From contig JAVLUZ010000223.1 of the NCBI GenBank assembly GCA_036768485.1, positions 5,598,525 to 5,662,524 of the forward strand: a stretch of DNA of 64,000 bases, read 5' to 3'. The notes under the pieces are model-generated. The model searched no databases. It saw only the letters and a program-made list of their open reading frames with translations, and was not told the DNA's origin. Shown in pieces: positions 1 to 13,200 of this stretch (its first letter is position 1; each line of letters opens with the position of its first letter). The translations under genes were made by a program, and so were the position numbers. Source of the stretch: Mermis nigrescens. Its lineage: Eukaryota > Nematoda > Enoplea > Mermithida > Mermithidae.

Positions 1-600
1 GCGGATCAAGGGCTACATTCTGCATATAAGCAAAGTCTTCTATGCTCTATGGTGAGTTAGATCCTGGGGTTTAAAGTTTACACTCTAGTGGATGGTGTAA
101 AAAAACGGATTTTAACTAAGATTTCTCTGCCAAATTTTTCCGCTTATGAGTCAGGGTTAAATTGAATACAGCAGTAATAAAGTGCCTCTCAGGGGCTACA
201 CATCGCAACAAACCGCATTTAAAAAAACGCAATATTGAGTTATTTATGGGGGTGTAAAGTTCGAAATCAGAGGTAAAAAATGGGCAGAAAAACACGTTTT
301 TTCCGAACTTTGATTAATAAATCATACCAAATAATTTTTGCAAGAGAATTTTGGCACACAGGAATGTACTACGATTTAAAAGCTACAAATTGTACCAAGC
401 CGAATTTCTTTAAACTCAATGGGGAGTTCGGTACGGAATTTTAAAGTTTACAGTGTTCTAAATGATGGAAAATACGTTTTTGTTGCGTTTTTGTTCGCCA
501 CTTTCTCCGTCCAGAAGTCGGGATAAGTCTAATAGAATAAAAATAAAGCGCTTTATATCGGGTGCATGTCAAAGCAAATTGTCTATACATTAATATTTAG
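1..600. other. Intergenic or intronic AT-rich DNA
   Basis: I see no coding exon here. Scattered TTTACAC / GTGTAAA words resemble those in the tandem array that follows, so this may be its most decayed edge. It lies downstream of the last TPR exon seen and could be intron or 3' flank of that gene. Confidence 0.4.
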
Positions 601-1810
601 CGAGTGTAAAGTCAAAAATTTGGTGTTTAAAATGCGTTTCTGTCTTATTTTTTCTGCCTGCTTCTCCGGTTATGGGTCAGGGACACGATTATCAAGTCTA
701 GAAATGGACCAGGAACCAAATTTGATATGCCAGTCTGGCGCATATGTTTACACTCTACAGTGTTGTAAAGTGATTTACACATATTGTTAGTTTGCCCATA
801 GAACATTATGGAGACTTAATTTTTCTCATAAATATAAATCTTAATATCGGAACAATATCAAAATTACGAATATGACCAAAATCTTCTTTACACTGGGTGT
901 TTACATGAAGTTTACACTACATATGTATTTAACTTCGTTTTTGAGCATTCCAGAAACCTATTTTTTCCTGGAGTCCAGAAATTTTCAAAGAATCAAATGT
1001 GAGACGTCACGTAGGCGCGTTTGTTTACATCCAACAGTGATGTAAAGTAGATTACACTCATTATTTATTTGTCCTCAGACCATTGTAGACATGCAATTTT
1101 TCATAAATGTTGATAATAATATCCGAGTAATATCAGATTTACAAATCGTAATAAAATCCTCTTTACACTAGGCGGTTGCGTAAAGTTTACACTGCTAATT
1201 AATCATCGTTCTAGAGCTTTGCGAAAACCTGAATTTTTTGCCGAAATCTAAAAATTCACATGGAATCAAATAAGGGACGTCAGCTGGGCGCATTTGTTTA
1301 CACTCAACAGTGATGTAAAGTGGTTTACATCTATGACTATTTGTCATTAAACCGTTATGGAGACGTAATTTTTTCAAGAATCTTGATCGTAATATGCGAG
1401 TAATATCGAATTTACAAATCCGACTAAAATCTTCTTTACACTCGTTGCTAGTGTAAAGTTTACACTATATAATAAGCTTCATTCTAGAGCCTCACAGTAA
1501 CTTATGTTTTCCCTAAAGTCGTAAAATATATATGGAAACAGATGTGATACCTCTGCTAGGGGCGCATGAAGAGTAGTGTAGAGTGATTAACACCTAATGT
1601 CAATTTGTTCTTAGAACATTATAGAGGTTTCATTTCTTAATAAATGCTAATCCCACTAAAATTCTTTACACTCTTGTGTAAAGTTTAAAATGTAAATTAA
1701 GTTTAGCTCTAGAAAGTTTTGGAAGCATATTTCTTTACACGATGCTCTATGTAACATGAGAATTACTAATCAGAATGTTTGTTTCTTCTACATCTAGTAT
1801 CTTTGTAAAG
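600..1810. repeat. Degenerate tandem array, unit about 272 bp
   Basis: The landmark AAATCTTCTTTACAC recurs near 880, 1153 and 1425, and in shortened form near 1660, giving periods of about 273, 272 and 234 bp. A second landmark, a GGCGCATnTGTTTACA-like word followed by CAGTGnTGTAAAGTG, recurs in step near 740, 1013 and 1288. The units contain the near-palindrome GTGTAAAGTTTACAC. Copies have diverged by roughly a quarter. No coding capacity is seen. Confidence 0.8.
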
Positions 1811-1896
1811 TTTAAACCATTCACTTATTAGAAGAACCGCGCAGTAAATGAAATCTAGTATTGTATTTCCAAATCTTGCTAATTAAAAGTAGGGTA

Positions 1897-2718
1897 CTAG
1901 CAAAGAAAAATGCTCCGATGGAACAAAAAGGGGAATATACTTGAGATTGTGAATTATCGAGGATGTAAAAAGGAGGGGACTAGGAAAAATCTCCCTATAT
2001 TATATGCCAAAAATCGCAAAATATGTTGAAAATCAGACTTTCTCCAGACAATGAAAAAAATCGAAGTATATTCTGCGGCCTTTGAAAAATGTAAAAGTTT
2101 AGTAAACAATTGTTGTAGACATAGGTAAAAGAGTGTCTACACAAGGTCTGTTGCACGTCAGCTTCCGTGTTTCCTACTGCTTTGAACCAACAATATCATC
2201 GATTGTCTTGAATGCATCGATATGTCCTATTTCATTCAATTCTCTTAGCTACTGCATTGCAAATTCGCTGCTTTTTTTAATCAATTTTTTGGTAATTTGA
2301 ATATTGCTTTCACTTTGACACTTAGAATGGCTGTATCTGCTAAGTGACATGCTTAGTAATAATGAAATACGAACAACTTAATTATGATTTGTTAACAGCA
2401 TTTCACTTTCAGTCACATTATTAAGCAACTCAAAGTTGAATGAAGTCTGCAAAAAATTGCATTACGTAATATGCTTTAAAGATATTATGTCAATCAGAAA
2501 CAATTATTTTACAATAATACGTTTTTTCAGATACCGCAGAATATACTTCGATTTTTTGCATTGTTTAGTGAAAGTCTGATTTTTAACATGTGTTTTGCAA
2601 TTTTTGGCATATAACATAGGGAGATTTTTCCTAGTCCCCTCCTTTTACATCATCGATAATTCACAATCCCAAGTATATTCCCCTTTTTTTGTCCCATCGG
2701 AGCATTTTTCTTTGCTAG
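1897..2718. mobile_element. Foldback element with inverted arms of about 190 bp
   Basis: Positions 1897-2085 are the reverse complement of about 2530-2718 at roughly nine in ten bases. The ends are CTAGCAAAGAAAAATGC and its complement, with TA just outside on the left. The middle 450 bp shows no ORF. A diverged piece of one arm recurs near 18031-18115. The long arms suggest a non-autonomous foldback or Tc1/mariner-type element; the superfamily is uncertain. Confidence 0.8.
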
Positions 2719-2870
2719 TTATGTTATACGCGTGGCACAAGTTTGCTACGCGCATTCACTTCGAGACCGGACGCATAATGCAATAGATAGTAAAGGAAGT
2801 AAAATAATCCAAATTTTAAACATTGAGATAGTGAGAATGCGTTCATCGGAGTAATTTCTAAGCAAATTAC

Positions 2871-3026
2871 CGTCGGACAAGGCGTAATCGGCATTCGGAT
2901 AAACGATAGCCTGGGGTAATGTTGGAGCAGAGGGCATTTGGGCTACTGTAATCAGACTGGAGCTAGTGGACGTAGAAACGGCATTGGCGTGCTGCTGGTA
3001 GGACTGAGCCGACATAGCGGCAAAAC
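2871..3026 (-). CDS. Mtor: TPR exon: Ser/Thr-rich tail
   Basis: This 156-bp exon reads FAAMSAQSYQQHANAVSTS, then SSSLITVAQ, PSAPTLPQAIVYP and DYALSD. The acceptor is ATACAG and the donor GACG|GTAATT. It needs phase 1 on entry and leaves in phase 1. The exon before it (3495-3636) ends in phase 0 at its best donor, so a micro-exon, a different donor or a frameshift must lie between. The 3027-3494 interval is AT-rich and shows no clear exon. Confidence 0.65.
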
Positions 3027-6000
3027 CTGTATTGAGAATCAATAGCTAATTAAAAAAATAAAAAATCAAGAAAATAAAAAATCAAAATTTAAAAATTATC
3101 AAAAAACAAAAACAGAGATTAGAAAAAATCGATCAAAAATTATCGAAAATGAATAAACTACGTAACGTATTGTAATACGTACAGGCGGCGAAACGTACAT
3201 GTATACGTATGCTACTTATCTAATAGGTTAATTGTTCCATATGTTGCGGAGGCTTCTAGAGTATTTATTCAGATTTTTTTATTTTTTATTTTTTATTAAT
3301 TATTTATTTATTTTATCTTATTCATATATTTTTTATTTATCTAGACATATTCACGTAAAGATTTTAATAATCCACAGACCGATTAAATGATGGTCAAATA
3401 TGTATACAAGGTTTATTCTTAGTCGGTAAAATTGATTAGAAGTTTTTGTTTACACTGCCAATCGTTAATCCATTTTCGTAAGTTTTCTCATTACTTTGGT
3501 CGGGAATGGTCGGGCTGACGCTGACCGCAGTGGGGGCACGGCTGCGGTCGTTTTAAGGCGATTCATCGGCGGAATACTGGCCACACTTTGACCCTGACGC
3601 AGCTGCAGTCTCCCGCTGATACCCGAAGTCTGGGGTCTAACGTATTTAATCAGCGGGTAAAAATAGTTCATTAAAATAACAAAATGGTAATAAATCAAAG
3701 TAATAATAACCACAGGGGGGCGACACCAAAATTCTGGGGGTACAGGATTTTTCAAAGGTCAAAAAATGGCCTTAAAAATGGTGGTACGGCGAAGAAACAC
3801 CGTTTTTCAACGTTTCTCATCGAGCACTATCCATTGGCATCAAAAACTTGCGAAAAAAACAGAAAAATTCAAAAATTTAATTCTGAGGGGTATTTTGGGT
3901 ACTCGGGGTTGGGGGTGCATACCCCCAAAGCCCCCAAGCCCAGGTGTGATAACGCGTTATATTGGGAGAAATTCGAATCATTATTACCAAGTACGAAAAA
4001 ATACGTATTTCATAGATTAATTAAATAAATAAATAATTAATTTAATAATTAACAAAGCGTAACAGTCTTACCGGTCACTAATGAAAGCTTGAACCGGCTG
4101 AATAGGCGTTGGTTTGGTAGAAATCTGAAAATTGGGGTAAATTTAATTGAAGCACGAAAGGGGATTTTCGGGGAATTATGGCAAACTAAGCCTGAAATAA
4201 GCAAAAATAAAAAAATGAAATAAAATTACTAGAATTCGACTCCGTTTCATAATAGAAATTGACTCTTTATTTGAAATGAAAGTCAGGGAATTTTGAAAAA
4301 ATGGAAGAAAGTAAAATTAATAAGAAAAATTTAGAGAAAATAATTTCTTTTCATTAAAATATATGAAATGAAAATTATAAATATTTTCCGAGCCATTCTA
4401 GCTGCAGCATACAGACAGACCAGAGCTACAACCCCTTACCTGACCCCCTAACAGTACCTATGTATTTAACCTGACCACTGTCCTAAACCTTATATAGGCT
4501 GACCTTTTGACCCCTTACCCGGCCTGACCCTTCTGTGAATGACTAACGACCACACATGGGCGTGGGGGGTTTGGGGGTATGCACCCCCCAAAAGTTGAAA
4601 TACCCCCCCCCCCCACCTGAATTCAAATTTGGAAATTTTTTTGCTTTTTTAGCGATTTTTTGATGCCATTGGATAGTGCTCGATGAGAAACGTCGGAAAA
4701 TTGTGTTTTTTCGCCATACGACCACCTTTAAGACCATTTTTTGACCTATGAAAATTTTTTCTTCCCCCCCCTCCCAGAATTTCGGTGCTGCCCACCTATG
4801 CTTACAACCCATTACGAGAATTATTGATCTTCCAAGACAGTACTGGTGATGAGATACGGCTCAAGATGGGACCAGCTGAAAAATTTTAAAAAATGAAAAA
4901 ATAGAAAAAAACGACATAAAAAATTGAAAAAAATTACACTCGATAAGAAATCAGCACAAAAAGTAATTATTTAATGTGACAGCGAATACTGATTAGTGTA
5001 CAGGTGATCAAATATAGTTCAAAGAAGCAAAACTTTGAAGGTTTAAAAAATTAAAGAAAATCGGAAAAATAAAATGAAAAAATCCAAGAAATCCAACTCC
5101 ATATAAAATGAGCCCAAAAGGCAATTCTTCAATGAAAACAGTGACGTCGATGTTTGCAAATTCTTATTTACACCTGATCGCAGGCGGCTAAAACCAAACG
5201 TGGTCCGGCAATTTCCAATGTTTAAAAAAATACAAATTAAATTTAATTTAATAAAAATAATTAATAATTTGAAAAATTTAAAATCAAATTTAGATGTTTA
5301 GTTTGAAACAAAATAAAACTATAGTCAAAAAATACCTTGGCTTCTGCGCCCGCTTTTTCAAGGGCAGGCTTTTGCAAATTGAGTTCGATGGTTTTTTCAC
5401 CGCCCGCCTTCGCCTTGTCCAACATATCCTCGAGCAATTTCATCCGGAACAAGTTTTCGTCTTAAAGCGCATTTTTAATTAAGAAAAATTTAGAAAGAAA
5501 AAAAATTTAAACTTTAATGAATTTACAATTTTAACCTTACGCTTGAAATTTTGAGCACTTTAAACTCCGAGCTTCAATCAGTTTACACTTTTTGACAATA
5601 TGGTTCAAATATTGAGGAGTTTTAAGATTAAAATTTAACGAGTTTACACTTTTTGACCTTTTGAGAACTTTATTTTAATTTTATATCGGTGTAAACTTTT
5701 AGACCCTAAATTTCAGTTTTGAGCGCTCAAAGCTTAAACTTCAATCACTTTACACTTTTTGACCTTAAACTTCAATTTTAATCACTTAAAGTTTGAACTT
5801 CAATGAGTGTACACTGTTTGACCTCGACTCTCGGACTTTAGGTGCTTTTAATTTTAAAGATTATAGGACTGTAAATAGGAACATAGATACTTTAAACTTT
5901 GAACTGTACTTTACAAAATATGTAAACTTGAATTCTAACTATGCTTTGGCACGGAAATCCGTTGCACTTTTTGATTTTTTCAATCTTTCAATTTATTGCC

Positions 6001-7189
6001 AAGAATTAGCCAAATTTTTTTCGAAAAAATTGAAAGTACTACGAAAAAGCTAGATGGGTTCCATTTGGATCAAGGTACTGAGTTAAATTTGTTCAATTTT
6101 CTCATTTTTTTGGAATTCAGCCGAAAATTAATTAAATTTCAACGAAACTCAACTCTATTGTCCAGAATTCAGCATAAACTTGACCGAATTAGCTGAAATT
6201 TGGCTTATGTAAATCTAAAAAAATTAGTCAATAATTAAATTAATTAATTAACAATTATTAATTTATTAATTCATTTATTAATAAGTAGTATAATTTTGAA
6301 CAAAAATTTCGCTAACAAAACAGGTATATGTATAAAATCGGAGCATAAATTTCACAATTCTTTCGACAAATTTCTCACCGATATTTCCTTGCAAAGACCG
6401 GTTTCTCTTGACTAATTCTTCATTTTCCTTCGACAATTGCTCAATTTGGACTAAAACGGAAGGAAAATCTTTGAAGCTCAATTACATATGTATATAACGA
6501 CGAAAATAAAATAAACAAAATAAAAATAAAAGAAAATACCAAATTAAAAAAATTACGTATGTATCATTAATTTAAAGATTTTAAATTAAATTCGATTTTA
6601 AATTCATTTTAATCTGACTTAAATTTAAACCTAAATTTAAACGGTATGGCTGAAAATGCGCAGTTGTAAACTATATTCGAAGCTAGCTTAAAATAAGTGA
6701 GTGTAAACTACTCTGAAGCTTAGCTCAAGATAAGCAAGTGCTATTTATTTGATCACGTACATATTTGATCATGGCTGATGCCACTATGTATTACATATGT
6801 ATCAGAAATGTTCCAACTTTTCGGCAAAAATTCAGGGTCGATTTTTTCAGGTTTTGTTTAATGTTTCTGTCCTTCATTTTTTTATTTCTTATTGTTGCAG
6901 TAGTGCTAATAATCTGAAACTTAGTTGGACTTTCTCTTTCCAGTCTAAGCTCCAGACTTACTTTACACTTGCTTATCTTGAGCTAAGCTTCAGAGTGTAG
7001 TTTACACTCACTTATTTTAAGCTGTAGCTTCGAATAAAGTTTACATCTGCGCACTTCAAGCCATACCGTTTAAATTTAGGTCTAAATTTAAGTCAGACTA
7101 AAATGAATTTAAATTTAAATTTAATTTAAGATTTTTAAATTGATGATACTTCGTTATTTAATTTATTTCTACAATAATAGCGAAGCGAG

Positions 7190-7266
<77 letters not shown>

Positions 7267-10200
7267 CACGAAGTAAATATATTCGAGCGAATTAACAAAA
7301 AAAGTGAAAATGAGCCGAAATACTTGGCGACAAAGGTCAAAAATCGGTCCCTTTCCCTGATACTGCAATAATTTTCAAGAATAATACTGCGTTTTCCATT
7401 TTTAATTAATAACAATTTTTTCGAATTTTGAATTTTTTCATTTAAAAAATAATTTTAATTAAATTGCAAAAACAAAATAAACAGAAAACAATCATTATGT
7501 AACATCTCGAAGAGGCAGAAAACAAATGAAGAAAGTTTAAGCTAAAAGTAAAAAAGAGCTGTTTTTTATTATTTTTCAAAAGTTTTTTTATGCTTCAAAT
7601 GAGGCGAAACGCCAGCAAGTAATTTTAGTCAATTTATCAGTCAGTAAACTGACTATTTCTAACCTATCGTATCAAAACTCCGTCAGAATAAAATTCGATT
7701 TTCGGGTGAACTTTTCTAATCGTTATTTTTGAAATTTAATTAAATTTCGATAAAGTTATCTAATCATTTTATTACTTTTCATTTCACTAGTCGCCCATTG
7801 TAAGTGCGTTAAAGTCGTGTTTACACTTACATACATGATTTCGGAGCGAATCAGCGTCTATGCGCTTTTTTGTATAATTAATAATTTTGAAATTTATTAC
7901 GACTTCATCAATTCATTTTTTTAAAATTTTGTTAATTGTTTATTGAGTGATTTAAAAATGATGTTTACGCTGACATAATTACGAATCAAATCCGCGTTCC
8001 TGATCTTTTGAACTATTTCATTTCTTCTCATTACAGTGCTCGCCATGAAACTTGACGCACCATTATTGTACGATTAAAGTTAAATGATGCGTTGCGAGCG
8101 CCGCGTTTTTGTCTATTATTCTGTATCAAGCTGTCTTTTTTCTTATCGGATATTGTTCTCTAACATGCCATTAATGCGGCCACGCAGATGGAGCAATTTA
8201 GCTATTAATAGCATCAAAAAAACTGAGCGCGCACGTGAATAGCGTTGTATCCAACGGCATTCACGTGCGCATTCAAAGCCATTCACGTGCGCCTTAAAAG
8301 TAATTCGCGTGCGCGTTCAAAGCCATTCACTTGCGCGCTTAGTTTCCTTGATGTTATTAATAGCTGATTTGCTTTGTCTACGTCGTCGCATTAAGGGCAT
8401 GTTAGAGAATAATATTCTATATATAAAAAAACAAGTTGATACAGAATAATTGGACAAAATGCGGCGCCTGCGACGCGTTATCTAACATTAGTCTTATAAT
8501 AATGGTGCGTCAACTTTCATGGCATACATAAATTTAAGAATGGAAAAATCAGAAGAAAGCAGGCAATAATTTTACGCTCCGTCGGGATATTTTTAATATA
8601 AATAAATAACTGGATAAATAAATCGACATATTTAGTGTAAACTTCTGCTTTAAAATAATTTAAATTTAAAGACTCTCCAATTTAAAAATAGGACAACGGC
8701 TGTGCGATATTAAAAACTTGCGTTATACATGGTTCTACATACTTTAAACAATGAAAATCGAGGATTTGATTTTTTCTAAAATAACAATACGCACAAAAAT
8801 ACTAAAAAAAAACACTTGGGCATCAATAAATATTAATTTTGATCGAATCAATTAAAATAAGTAGTCTCAAACCTTGTGCTTCAACGTATTTCTCTCTTAA
8901 ACTGGCCAACGACGAACGGACGTCTGCCAAACTCTAAAAAAATTTCAAGGCAATAAATTAATGATAAAATTGATGATTTGACATGAAGCAGATAAAATAA
9001 AGAATTATTCTTCTAGAAAAAATAATTATTAAAAATTTGAACATTTTTAAAAATTGTAATTTTTTTAAAAAATATGGTAAACAAAAACACCGTCAGAAAA
9101 GTTAGTCTGTATATATGTACTTGCTTATCGACGTCGGAAACTACAGTATCCTTAGCAGCGATCGTGGACTCCAAATTCTTCTACAAAAGTGAGAAACAAA
9201 AACAAATATCAATTGAAGCAAATATAAGACTCAAGAAAATAAATGGAAAGGAATATAAAACATGTACGCACGACTGAGATATGACCCAAATTTTTTATTC
9301 GCTTCTATACCCCCTTTCGGTCCTAATTTGTGCCCAATTTTTAGACATGAAATTTTCCCCATCGCTTCCTAACGAATTTCTACTCCCGAAATATTTGAAT
9401 ATTATTTTTAATTGGTGCTTCGAGGACTAGTTCCTAAAAAACAATAGGAAAGTGATATAAAATTTAAAAAATGAATGAATAGCGCATAAAACATGTAAAA
9501 CGCTAATTGGATAAATAAATAATTAATAATAAGGAAATTGAAAATTTAATTGACTTAATCTCGAGTAAAGCAAATAATTAAATTGTCCTAAATAAATTAT
9601 GTAATACTTTATGAGTTTCGTCATATTTAGGCAATCTTCCAACTGAATTTCCCCTGTTCCCTAACAGGGAAAAAACGTATTTTTTATATTTTTTTTATTA
9701 AAAAAACGTATTTTTTATTATATTTTTTCTACATTTTAACGTATTTTCTTGACTTTTGACCGAAAATTGCATACAGATTCCACATAAGGGTTTTGGGCAG
9801 TGATCGGAACGAGGCCTCGGCCTCGGCCTCGGCAAGCCTCGGCATTTTTTGGAGCCTCGGCCTCGGCGCCGAGGGCGAAGCTGAAAAGTGCCGAGGCGCC
9901 GAGGGTTAAAATCAAATTTGAATAAGTTTAATATGTCCGTTGAAAATTAACTATTTGGAATGCATCTGCAGTACAAAGACTATTTTTACCTATAGACTTT
10001 TCTTGTGGTTTTACTCGCGTACCCAGTTACACAAAGTTACATACAGCAAAGTGCCAATTTATTATTCATGTGATGACTAAGTTTTAATTCTCATGCTTGC
10101 TACATGGATCGGAAACACACATTCCCGAAGGGAGGGGTGAGGAGGTTTATTACCCCTCTCAGGGTGCAAGACTCAAGTCACTGTCAGACGATTTTTGGTG

Positions 10201-13200
10201 AAAACCTTTTGAATATTTTTGAACCTAATTTTTACTATGGCAAAAGTGCAGCTAACTATTAGAATTTCCCGAAGTGATACAGTATTTTTGAATGTAAGCA
10301 AGAGTAAATAGACAAACTGTCACTATAAAACATGCATGTAACAGCTCAAAATTTTCGGGAGGGGCTCCTCGGCATACATGTAACGGCTAGAAATTTCGGG
10401 TGGGGGATTAGCGACTCCGCAAATTTTCGCCAAAAATGGGTAGGGTGGGTCAAAATTTTCTGACGTTGGAGGGAAGGGTTAGGGGAGGACGTCCAACCCT
10501 GGGTGGGTGGGGAATTCCCAAAGCCCTTCCTGTTACACGTATGGTTTTCGGCCATTTTTATAGGAGAGGGCGTACATGATTACGAATTTTCGGCCGAAAA
10601 TCGCAAAAACGCACCTAAATATGGCCAATAAATGCAGGTTTTGCCAAAAATCAATTTCGGCTCCTGCATTTTTGGAGCCATTTTTATACAATGTTAAAAT
10701 ACTTTCTTGGACAAAGTGATATTAATTATATCGTTTTTCAAAATTTTTTACGAAATTTCAAAAATTTTCGGCGCTTCGCGCAAAATATCGCTAATATACT
10801 GTATTTAGATTGAAGCAAAGGCATTAAACACTCAAAAGTCAATTTTTGTGTAATCTAGGCATCTTTATGCAGATTTAAATATCTTTTGTATCCATTTATA
10901 CTGTCTTTAAAAATTTTATGCAAAACAAGTACTATTTAATAACTCAGCACATTTTGCCGTTCGAAGATAAAATTGACTAATTTATCCTGATGTTGCATTG
11001 GATTTCTAAGCACAGTAGTGCTTATTACAAGATTTAATTGGCATATTACAATATCTGTAATATTTCTGACTTTGTAGTACAAGTTGTTTTAGCTTTCTCA
11101 CTCAAGTTTTTTGTGTAAATTTCATCAAAAGCTCATTAAAATTTCGGCGCTTCGCGCCAAATAATTTATGAACTATATCCAGGCGAATTATCACATTTAG
11201 GACCACGGTTTTTGTATTCGGCAAAGATTTTTCATAATGTACAGAGACTTTAAAGGACTATCTTTGTACATGCACAAAGATTTTGGAGAGACAAAAACTG
11301 TAAAAAGGTGTAAAATTCCCGAAAATTTTCGGCGCATCAGTAATTGTCTGTCCTATATATCTTTAAAATAGTAGAATTTGCATTTAGAATGGAAAAAATG
11401 TCAAATATTCAGAGACCCAGGAAGTAGCTAACATAAGCTACCGAAGGACGAAAACCCCTGTTTTACCACACTAAACCGCTACTGTACCATACTATAATAG
11501 TACACAACAATTTGCATGTACAAAATGTTCAAAGACTTTTGGATACCATTTTTGTACATGTAAAAAAGCGTATCTTGCACAAAAAAAAACACTGTTTAGG
11601 ACTGCATGCCGGTTGCAGGTCACACACTGGCAGTATGTAAAAATGTGTATGTTTAAAAATATATTTATATAAAATATCTACAAAAATTTGTTCGCTCATA
11701 CAAAGACACTACTTAATTTACTGGTCCCCCATTTTGGGATTTCACCCTTCCCCTCAACTCTGGACCCTGGGAAACTATGATCGGAAAGTACAGTGCAGTT
11801 TCTGTCATATTACCTACTACACCAGAATTGGATGACTGAAAAAGCGTGTTTAAACATGCATTACTGCAAAAGCGAGCACAATAATGGCTACAGTTCTGTC
11901 TTTACTTAGCTTATTTCGTTTGTTCGTTTATTTCTTTGACACTGTTTTCTTATTTATGTATAGTAATAAAAGTTTTTAAGTGCTTGTTCAGCCATGTTTT
12001 TTTATTAACTTTTCCAAGTCTTCAACGGCAACTTGTTAAATTAAGTATGCTTTCATTCTGCTGACTTTATTCAATAAATCCTTCACACATTTAATCTACT
12101 ATTATTGAAAATGACATTCGATAAGATGTTCAATATTACGATTATTCTCTAGCTCATGTGCATACAAAATTTTCTAAGAGCACTATTTATGGGTATAGGT
12201 ATATAAGCTTGACCCTCGGCATTACCCTCGGCCTCGGCCTCGGCCTCGGCCGAGGCAAGGGGATGTTAAGGCGCCTCGGCCTCGGCCGAGCCGAGGGTCA
12301 AAGTACCCTCGGTCCGATCACTGGTTTTGGGATAAGGAAGATTCGGACCCCACAATGGTTAATGACCCCTGCAAAAAATAGCTGAAACCCCCAAGTGTCT
12401 TAAATTTTGCAAAAAAAATTGTAGAAAGGCGCTGTGAGGCTATTTTTTCCTCAAAAGTATCAAAGTTTCGTTACTTGCGTCACATACATATTTTGTTGCT
12501 ATATTTTGTTCAATTTACTCGATTTTTCCGAAATTGTTCGGCTTTTTTATACTTTTATGTTATGCGAAGAACGAGCATCGCCCAAAATGTCAAAAAGCAT
12601 TGTACCCAAAAAAGGTTTTTAAAAAGTTTAAGGGGCTGACCCCCAACCCACCCCAAGAATTTCCAAGTTGCACATGTACAGACATCGTTTGACGGCGAAG
12701 GGTGGGGGTGGAGTGGGCATTCATACATGCACATAGGGCAGGGAGGGAGGCATTACCCCTTGAAGGGTCAGCCGGACAGGTACTGTCCGGCGATTTTGAG
12801 CTGATGGAACGTTTTTTGCATCATTTCATCATTTTTTGAGGTGAAAAGCAGTAAAAACGTCAAAATTTTTCCAGCGCTTCGCGCCAGATTAGTACTTTTA
12901 ACTCAAAAAGCGCCCCAAATTGATAAATTTTTGCATGTTTTAGTGTTAGAAGTGATATAATGCAGTAAAATGGGCTACAGATGCCTTTAAAATGCGATAT
13001 TACTACGAAAAAACGTTTTATAGGCTATTTTGACCATTTTGATCGTTTAGACAGCATAAAAATCGTTGGACGTTAAATTTAGTGTTTTGGATTTTTAGGA
13101 TTTTACCCCCTCTTCCTGCCGACCCTGACCTTGTGCACCTATCGGCGGATCCCTCATTTAAAGTGCGCCGTATCCGCTTCCCACCAAAGGTAGAAATTTT

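Noticed and set aside
3188..3224. Possible 37-bp micro-exon that would fix the TPR phase conflict
   Set aside because: Length fits 3n+1, but the sequence is AT-rich (Ile/Ser/His) and unlike the tail; too weak to annotate.
5178..5191. Possible 14-bp TPR micro-exon (CCGCCTGCGATCAG) between splice-like dinucleotides
   Set aside because: Including it would shift the next exon into a less tail-like frame, while skipping it keeps the phase.
5294..5482. 62-codon plus-strand frame
   Set aside because: Antisense shadow of the TPR exon at 5336-5460.
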